Part shown: positions 58,859-64,000 of the stretch, piece by piece
How positions within the stretch are numbered: the first letter of the stretch is position 1
Layout: every line of letters begins with the position of its first letter
Origin: Aptenodytes patagonicus
Taxonomy: Eukaryota > Chordata > Aves > Sphenisciformes > Spheniscidae
Length of the DNA: 64,000 nucleotides
NCBI RefSeq assembly: GCF_965638725.1
Contig: NC_134952.1
Span: 17,673,028 to 17,737,027, forward strand
Direction: 5' to 3'
Translations under genes and position numbers: made by a program
The notes under the pieces: generated by a model
Databases searched by the model: none
Told to the model about the DNA's origin: nothing
What the model saw: only the letters and a program-made list of their open reading frames with translations

Positions 58859-61800
58859 GTGAGGGGGGGGGCCGCCTCCGCCTCGCGGCCCCTCTTGCTC
58901 ACCTAGGGGTGAGCGTAGGCAGGAGGAGGCAGCGCCGGGCGTCCCGCGGGGGCCGCGGTGGGCGTGGGGTGTCCCTTCCTCCTGCTCGGTTCCGCAGCTC
59001 GTGGCTGAGCGTGCCCGGCGCCCAGCTCTGGGGTCGCCGCGTGCCCCCCAGGTCCAGCCGGGGGCTTTAACCCGCAAGCCTGCGGCGTTGGGATGGGCGC
59101 CGTGTCTGTGGCCGGGCCGTGTGGGGCCGCTGGGAGGCTGCGCCCTGGAGGAGTTCTCTGTCGGGACCCCTTCGCCCGCTGTCGGGGCAGAGCCGCCTTC
59201 CTGCCCCGGCACCTCGCTGCCCTGCCGATGAGCTTGAGTCGGGAGTGGTGCGACTCCCTGTGCTCGTGGATGCACCTGGCTGGAGATCCGCATTTGGGGG
59301 CGGGGGGGGGGGAAACAAAAGCTGTTTTGTACTTAAAATTACAGATTGAAAGAGTTTTTGTCTCTACGTATTAGGCAAAATGATTATAACTTTAGTTATG
59401 CTGTATCTAATTTCTTTTTCACACTTAAAAGTAGTTGTAGTAGTTTATCCTGGTTTAGCAAAGTGTCGCTCTGTGCATCTTGTTAGATAAATGCATAAAC
59501 TGAGATGAACATATACAGCCATAGCTACGGTTTGAACAGCGTGCTTGCTGTCTTTCAGATGGGTCTCTAAATTTTGTGGTGTTTACATTAATGCGCATCC
59601 TTTTTTAGGGTCTTGTTCTGGGAATCTACTCAAGTGAAAAGGATGAAGGTGCTGCCCAGTTCACTAGTGCAGGAGATGCTTTTGATAGACTTGTGTCTGG
59701 AAAACTGAGAGAACTTCTGTCCGTGTAAGTGTGTGATAAGCCTCTGAAATGGATTAAAGTACCTACAAACACCAATAAGAATGATCTTTTTTTACCGCTA
59801 TTAGTGTTTGTATCCATATCACTTCTCAGGCTGGTATTTGCTTCTACCAGGCCAAGCAGTTTGGAGGGAATTCCTGTGGAAAAACCAAGCATTGAGGAAA
59901 CAGATGCAAAATGTTCATGGGGACTGACCTTTTCTGTGTATTGGCATTGAGCCAAATGTCCCAGTACGGTGTTGAGGAGCACTGTGTGGTTGTGGAGTGA
60001 ACGTAGTACCATAGATTTATCACCAATAAGGACTTCTTTATTGAAAGAATCTTTTTGTGTCCTAGATGTGGGCCATCTTTGAAGAAAGGCAAAACACGCA
60101 TATTCCATGGTTTGCATCAGGTACGAACTTTGGATTTTCGTGTGCATATTGATTAATGTCTGAGGTTTGCCCTTACGTCTTACTTTAAGCTGAGTTCACT
60201 GCTGTGCTTATATAAATGCTCTGCTCTTCTCCCCCCTTTCAACAAAAGATGTGGTTCTTATTGAAATCTCCTGTTTCCCACTCCCCATGTTTGCATGCCC
60301 TTTTGCAGAATCCTGTACTCCCTCTACTGTGCTGCAAATTGAGAAGATGTAAACAAGTCTGCTCCAAAAGTGGTGTGCTCTGAATAACTGCTTACTGAAC
60401 GAGCTGAAGCACAACAGTTTGGGATCAGACTTCTACTGTACCTCCTGTGTTCAGGAGGAGTGAGTGCAAGAGTGCATACCGATATGTGCAAAGACCTTCC
60501 AAATGTGACAGTTCTAACACAAGGTGGTCCCATCATAGGCTGTAATCAGAGGGTTTAGAGTCATGTGCTTGAAACCTCTGAAAACAAGATGTGGGACTGT
60601 TCTTCGGGCAGGGCTTCTGTCTGCACAGACATGACATATCACAAGGGTAGGAGATGGGGATTCATCTGCTTAAAGTTAGGCTTTTGGTGCCATTTGAGAA
60701 GCCCTAATACATCTACTGCACCTACATGGAGCTGGCAAATGTACGATTTATGCCTTTTTGGAGTAGTAGCTAGAGGCTAGGCAGACATGTAATATGACAC
60801 TAGGTGTCCTTGTATAAGTAACTGAATCTTACATTAGGGCTATTTAAATGATTTTAAATAAATCAATTTGTAGTGAGTATTGCCTACCATGTATAAATTC
60901 CTGTGTGGAGACCCCAGACAGGTGACACTAGACTCAGTAGAAAGGCTGTCAGAAATTTCATGGAAGTTGAATCCACTGAAGGTTCCATTATCCCAGTTCT
61001 GCATACAGGATTGCCTCTGAAGTGAGTAGCAAATCTCTGCAAGAGAAGGCAGTAGAATTTGGCCTTATGGACTCTTCTAAGTGTGTAAAATAACGATAAC
61101 TAAAAAAATGTGAACTGGAATCACCGATCTTCTGGAAAGCGAACATTACTTTCAGCATCTTGTGGGCTAAAAGACTTTACTACGTTGTAGCAGTTTGAAA
61201 GCTGATTGTTAGAATCTGACAGAGCAGCTATTTGTGATGGAAGGGAAAGCCCAAGATGAACTTCATTTTTCTTCAGAGCAATGGGAAATCTGTTCACATA
61301 TATAACCTTGAGTTTTATACAAATTCGACTTCATTCTTAAAAGGCTCCTTTAATCTTCGTTATTTCTTCCTTTTTGCCTTCCACTTGCGGCTTATAAGGC
61401 AAGCATTTAGTCTGCTGTGCTACATTGCTTTCTTGAGTTCTGGAGCTGTGTACCTCTGTGCAGCTTTGGTTTGTTACCTGGCAAATCATGCCAGCTCAGC
61501 TACTGAGCTAATAGGCTCAGCCTTTGAAGTGATTTTATTTCTTTGAACATAGTACTGTGCCAAGAAAGGTTACACTTCTCCAGCTCAGTTCTGGCCTTTG
61601 TTGCAGCTGGAAAGCTGGATCTGCTTTCAAAGGACTCTTAGACTTGCACTTAGAAGTATCAAGTTTGCTATGTGTTGAGCATAAAGCCCTATCTGCTGCA
61701 ATACACGTAATTAACTGGACAACAGAACAACTGGTTGCATGCCTCTGGCAAATGGTTGGGAGTGCAAGACAGTGGCACCATACTGGCACTGGTAACGTAG

Positions 61801-63341
61801 AAATGCGCGTAACGTAAAGTACTGAATGTATTTTAATGCTGTCCTTGGTTTGATTTGGAAAGTAAGGTCTTCTTAACAACTCTCTTCTGTGGCTGTAACA
61901 ATGAGGAAAGTGAATCCATTTGTGTGTCGGCTTCATCTAGGACTTTCTGAGTGTGGTTGTAGTTGGCTTGGGTAAGAAGAATGCTGGAGTAAATGACCAA
62001 GAAAACTGGAATGAAGGCAAAGAAAATATTCGTGCAGCTGTTGCAGGTTAACTATTTTTAAATTTTCTTAAGTGTTTTGTCTATAAAACTATTGTAATGG
62101 TGCAGCATGTTCCACTTTTGAAGAGTGAGTCTAGATATGATTTTGTTTTGAAATGCAAAACCTACTGCATGGTTTCGTAAATGCATTTACTTGTCACTGA
62201 TATTCATGAAGTTTTTCCTTAGTGAGGAAGGAGTTATAGGGCATGTAATCTGCAGACAGGTAACTCCAGTTATTTATACCGAATAACTTTCCTAAACAGT
62301 GTGATATTGAAAAGGCGCTTGTTTAATTACTACTATTTTGAAGCCTGAGAGCATCACTGGTTCACTTTATGCTCACGCTGTACTTAAGTATGCACACATA
62401 TTTACTTTTGCCACTTAGTTTGTAACGGATATTTGTGTTACAAACTGGTATCTTTCACAACATCAGTAGTATGATTCAGTATGTTATCTGTTGTACGCAG
62501 AGAAGGCCTGTCTATCTTAATCAAGGATGACTGCTGCATCTAAGTGTGTATAAAACAAGAATAAAAAGAGTTCTCACCGCAGAGTTTATAATCTGAGACT
62601 GGAGGTCAGTCACACGTGTATGACAGCTGTATGTCCAAAGTGCTAGCCTGTGTTGTCTCACCAGCTGCCAAAACAGTTACATTATTTGGGTACAAAATAG
62701 AATTTATGGAATATATAGTTTGTTTGTTTATAAAAGTGTGTATAAACTCATTTGGAAGAAAAGAGCAGTCATATATTCTTAGCAAAAAACTAGATTACAG
62801 CAAATTTCTGATACCTGTAGATAGTCATAATCCATAGCACTCCAGAATGATAGAGCTTTTCTTTGACATAGAGTGAGCTTAAAGGAATCGGAACAACTCT
62901 GGACTTTCCTTTTTATTCTTGTGAAATGTCTTAATTGTTACAACTCATCAAGTGAAGTTTTAAGTCAAAATTTGTCAGTATATGGTCATTAGCATTTCAA
63001 ATTACTCTACTGCATGATCTTTTGAATTGATTTACTTAGTTGCTGACTGGGGCTAAACCATGACACTCATATCTTGAGTTAAAATTATTTTTTCCTTTAA
63101 ATGTCATATTGATCACCTCAGACACCTGTTTTGCTGTTCTGTGCAATACTCAGCCTACTAGTTCTGTACTGTATTTTTCAGCTGGGTGTAGGCAGGTCCA
63201 AGATCTGGAGATCCCTTGTGTTGAAGTAGACCCCTGTGGAGATGCTCAAGCGGCTGCAGAAGGCGCTGTCCTTGGATTGCATGAATATAACGACCTGAAG
63301 CAAAAAAAGAAACCTGTAGTTACTCCTCAGCTTCATGGAAG
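58736..63341 (+). CDS. LAP3: Cytosol (leucyl) aminopeptidase, exons 1-5, runs off the window
   Basis: LAP3 is the M17 family leucine aminopeptidase, a hexameric dizinc enzyme that removes N-terminal residues from peptides, including Cys-Gly from glutathione turnover. The exons here, 58,736-58,858, 59,609-59,724, 60,066-60,120, 61,941-62,046 and 63,182-63,341, join in phase at GT/AG sites and encode residues 1-186 of about 520, the whole N-terminal regulatory domain. Landmarks are KGLVLGIYSSEKDEGAAQFT (41-60), KAG-like SLKKGKTRIFHGLHQ, VVVVGLGKK, NWNEGKENIRAAVAAG and VEVDPCGDAQAAAEGAVLGL. The zinc ligands and catalytic Lys/Arg lie beyond the right edge. Residues 1-40 are Arg-rich and could be a mitochondrial leader. 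The second start used in mammals (MTKG) is not present, since the residue before GKGLVLG is not Met. Confidence 0.96.
58859..59608 (+). other. LAP3: LAP3 intron 1
   Basis: 750 nt, the first 450 in the CpG island; open frames in several phases are composition effects. Acceptor TTTTTTAG. Confidence 0.85.
59609..59724 (+). CDS. LAP3: LAP3 coding exon 2
   Basis: Encodes residues 42-79, GLVLGIYSSEKDEGAAQFTS through GKLRELLS, ending two bases into a Val codon at a GTAAGT donor. Confidence 0.96.
60066..60120 (+). CDS. LAP3: LAP3 coding exon 3
   Basis: Short 55-nt exon between CCTAG and GTACGA. Completes Val80 and encodes CGPSLKKGKTRIFHGLHQ to residue 98. Matches the family ISGPPLKAGKTR segment. 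Confidence 0.94.
60121..61940 (+). other. LAP3: LAP3 intron 3
   Basis: A+T-rich, 1.8 kb; no repeat recognised. The minus-strand frame 61,535-61,936 and plus-strand frames 61,256-61,817 have no family resemblance. Confidence 0.8.
61941..62046 (+). CDS. LAP3: LAP3 coding exon 4
   Basis: Acceptor ATCTAG, donor GTTAAC. Encodes residues 99-133, DFLSVVVVGLGKKNAGVNDQ and ENWNEGKENIRAAVA. Confidence 0.96.
62047..63181 (+). other. LAP3: LAP3 intron 4
   Basis: A+T-rich, 1.1 kb, with GTTAAC donor and TTTTTCAG acceptor; nothing else recognised. Confidence 0.8.
63182..63341 (+). CDS. LAP3: LAP3 coding exon 5
   Basis: Encodes residues 134-186, AGCRQVQDLEIPCVEVDPCG through YNDLKQKKKPVVTPQLHG, with two bases of the next codon, then donor GTGATG. 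Confidence 0.96.
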
Positions 63342-64000
63342 GTGATGGCAAAAGGAAAGCTTGCCTGTTTATTTATCTGTTTGTTTATTTAGTTATAAAA
63401 CTGTGTGCATGCTTGTGCATGAGAAAAACACAAAACTCGAAGAATAGGGCTAGCAGCAATATCCCTCTTAAGTCTTCCTCCTCCTTTGAACTTCCTGAAG
63501 TATTTTACACCTCAAGTATATTTATAGTGTTTGCTCCATGTGTTTTGTTAGTATGCCTTGTTCTGAGGTTAGGGGTAATAAATGCTGCTTCATAGAAAAG
63601 AAGGCCCAGGATAAAAATAAGAGTAAAAAATTACTTGAAGCATACTTGTGACATAAAAGGACTTTTGTTGATATTGCATGCCAAAATTGTGGAGCAGAGG
63701 TATTTCAGACTCCATAAATGAATAAATCCTTTTGAGAATTAGGAAATGCTAATTGACACCAGACCATACCATGATGGATAGGTTTTACATAGTTCATTTG
63801 TTACATTTTCTTTTAGAGAGTATAACGCAAGAAGAGAAGCTTGGGTGCTTCTGGCCTCTAAATAGACATAGCTGTTACTTAAGAGCAGAAAGTAATATCG
63901 GAGCTTTTGGTTCCAGAACAAAGTTTTATTAATCCCCTTCTACTGTATTAGAGTGGACTTTGGACCTTCCATATGGGATATTCTGTCACGCAGAGGAGAG
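63342..64000 (+). other. LAP3: LAP3 intron 5, incomplete
   Basis: A+T-rich intronic sequence to the window edge; exon 6 lies outside. No repeat recognised. Confidence 0.8.

Larger units (their letters stand above)
58540..59310. promoter_or_regulatory. LAP3: CpG island and promoter of LAP3
   Basis: G+C- and CpG-rich block around LAP3 exon 1 with sharp boundaries against A+T-rich DNA. It includes a pyrimidine (CCCCT)n tract about 105 bases before the start codon. The transcript start probably lies between about 58,630 and 58,730. Large antisense frames here (for example 59,293-58,430) reflect composition. Confidence 0.75.

Noticed and set aside
58430-59293. 287-codon minus-strand frame opposite LAP3 exon 1
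   Set aside because: Crosses the (CCCCT)n tract (read as Gly/Arg/Glu repeats); an artefact of G+C-rich composition.

Overview
The window is nuclear DNA of a bird. Three conserved vertebrate genes sit in the order QDPR (minus), CLRN2 (plus), LAP3 (plus), the gene order known from human 4p15 and chicken chromosome 4. The interspersed repeats are avian in type: CR1 LINE fragments and two solo-LTR-like elements of families I recognise as common in birds. No prokaryotic features, CRISPR array, tRNA or rRNA was found.

Layout. Positions 1 to about 33,950 are an A+T-rich gene desert holding decayed CR1 pieces, a complete solo LTR with a 5-bp target duplication (13,118-13,713), a second, longer LTR with internal tandem repeats (about 30,713-31,851), and several palindromes and simple repeats. 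At 34,011-34,673 there is an orphan, intronless piece of an LDL-receptor-related protein that looks like a pseudogene. QDPR runs leftward from 46,542 to 36,673 in seven coding exons, with a 3' UTR probably ending near 35,880. A G+C-rich CpG-island stretch covers the QDPR start. CLRN2 starts 1.3 kb away, head to head, and has three coding exons (47,835-53,904). A 5'-truncated antisense CR1 LINE lies in its first intron. After about 4.6 kb of intergenic DNA a second CpG island carries a (CCCCT)n tract and LAP3 exon 1. LAP3 exons 1-5 are present and the gene runs off the right edge.

The three genes do not form one pathway. QDPR recycles tetrahydrobiopterin, CLRN2 is a four-pass membrane protein of sensory hair cells, and LAP3 is an M17 leucine aminopeptidase. 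All coding exons were assembled from translated similarity to the known families plus GT/AG splice sites and phase continuity: QDPR gives 238 codons and CLRN2 232 codons, each closing exactly on a stop. I found no convincing undescribed system. The most interesting items are the LRP-like relic, the stop-free 183-nt first intron of QDPR, the poly(A) hexamer overlapping the CLRN2 stop codon, and several hairpin-forming sequences.
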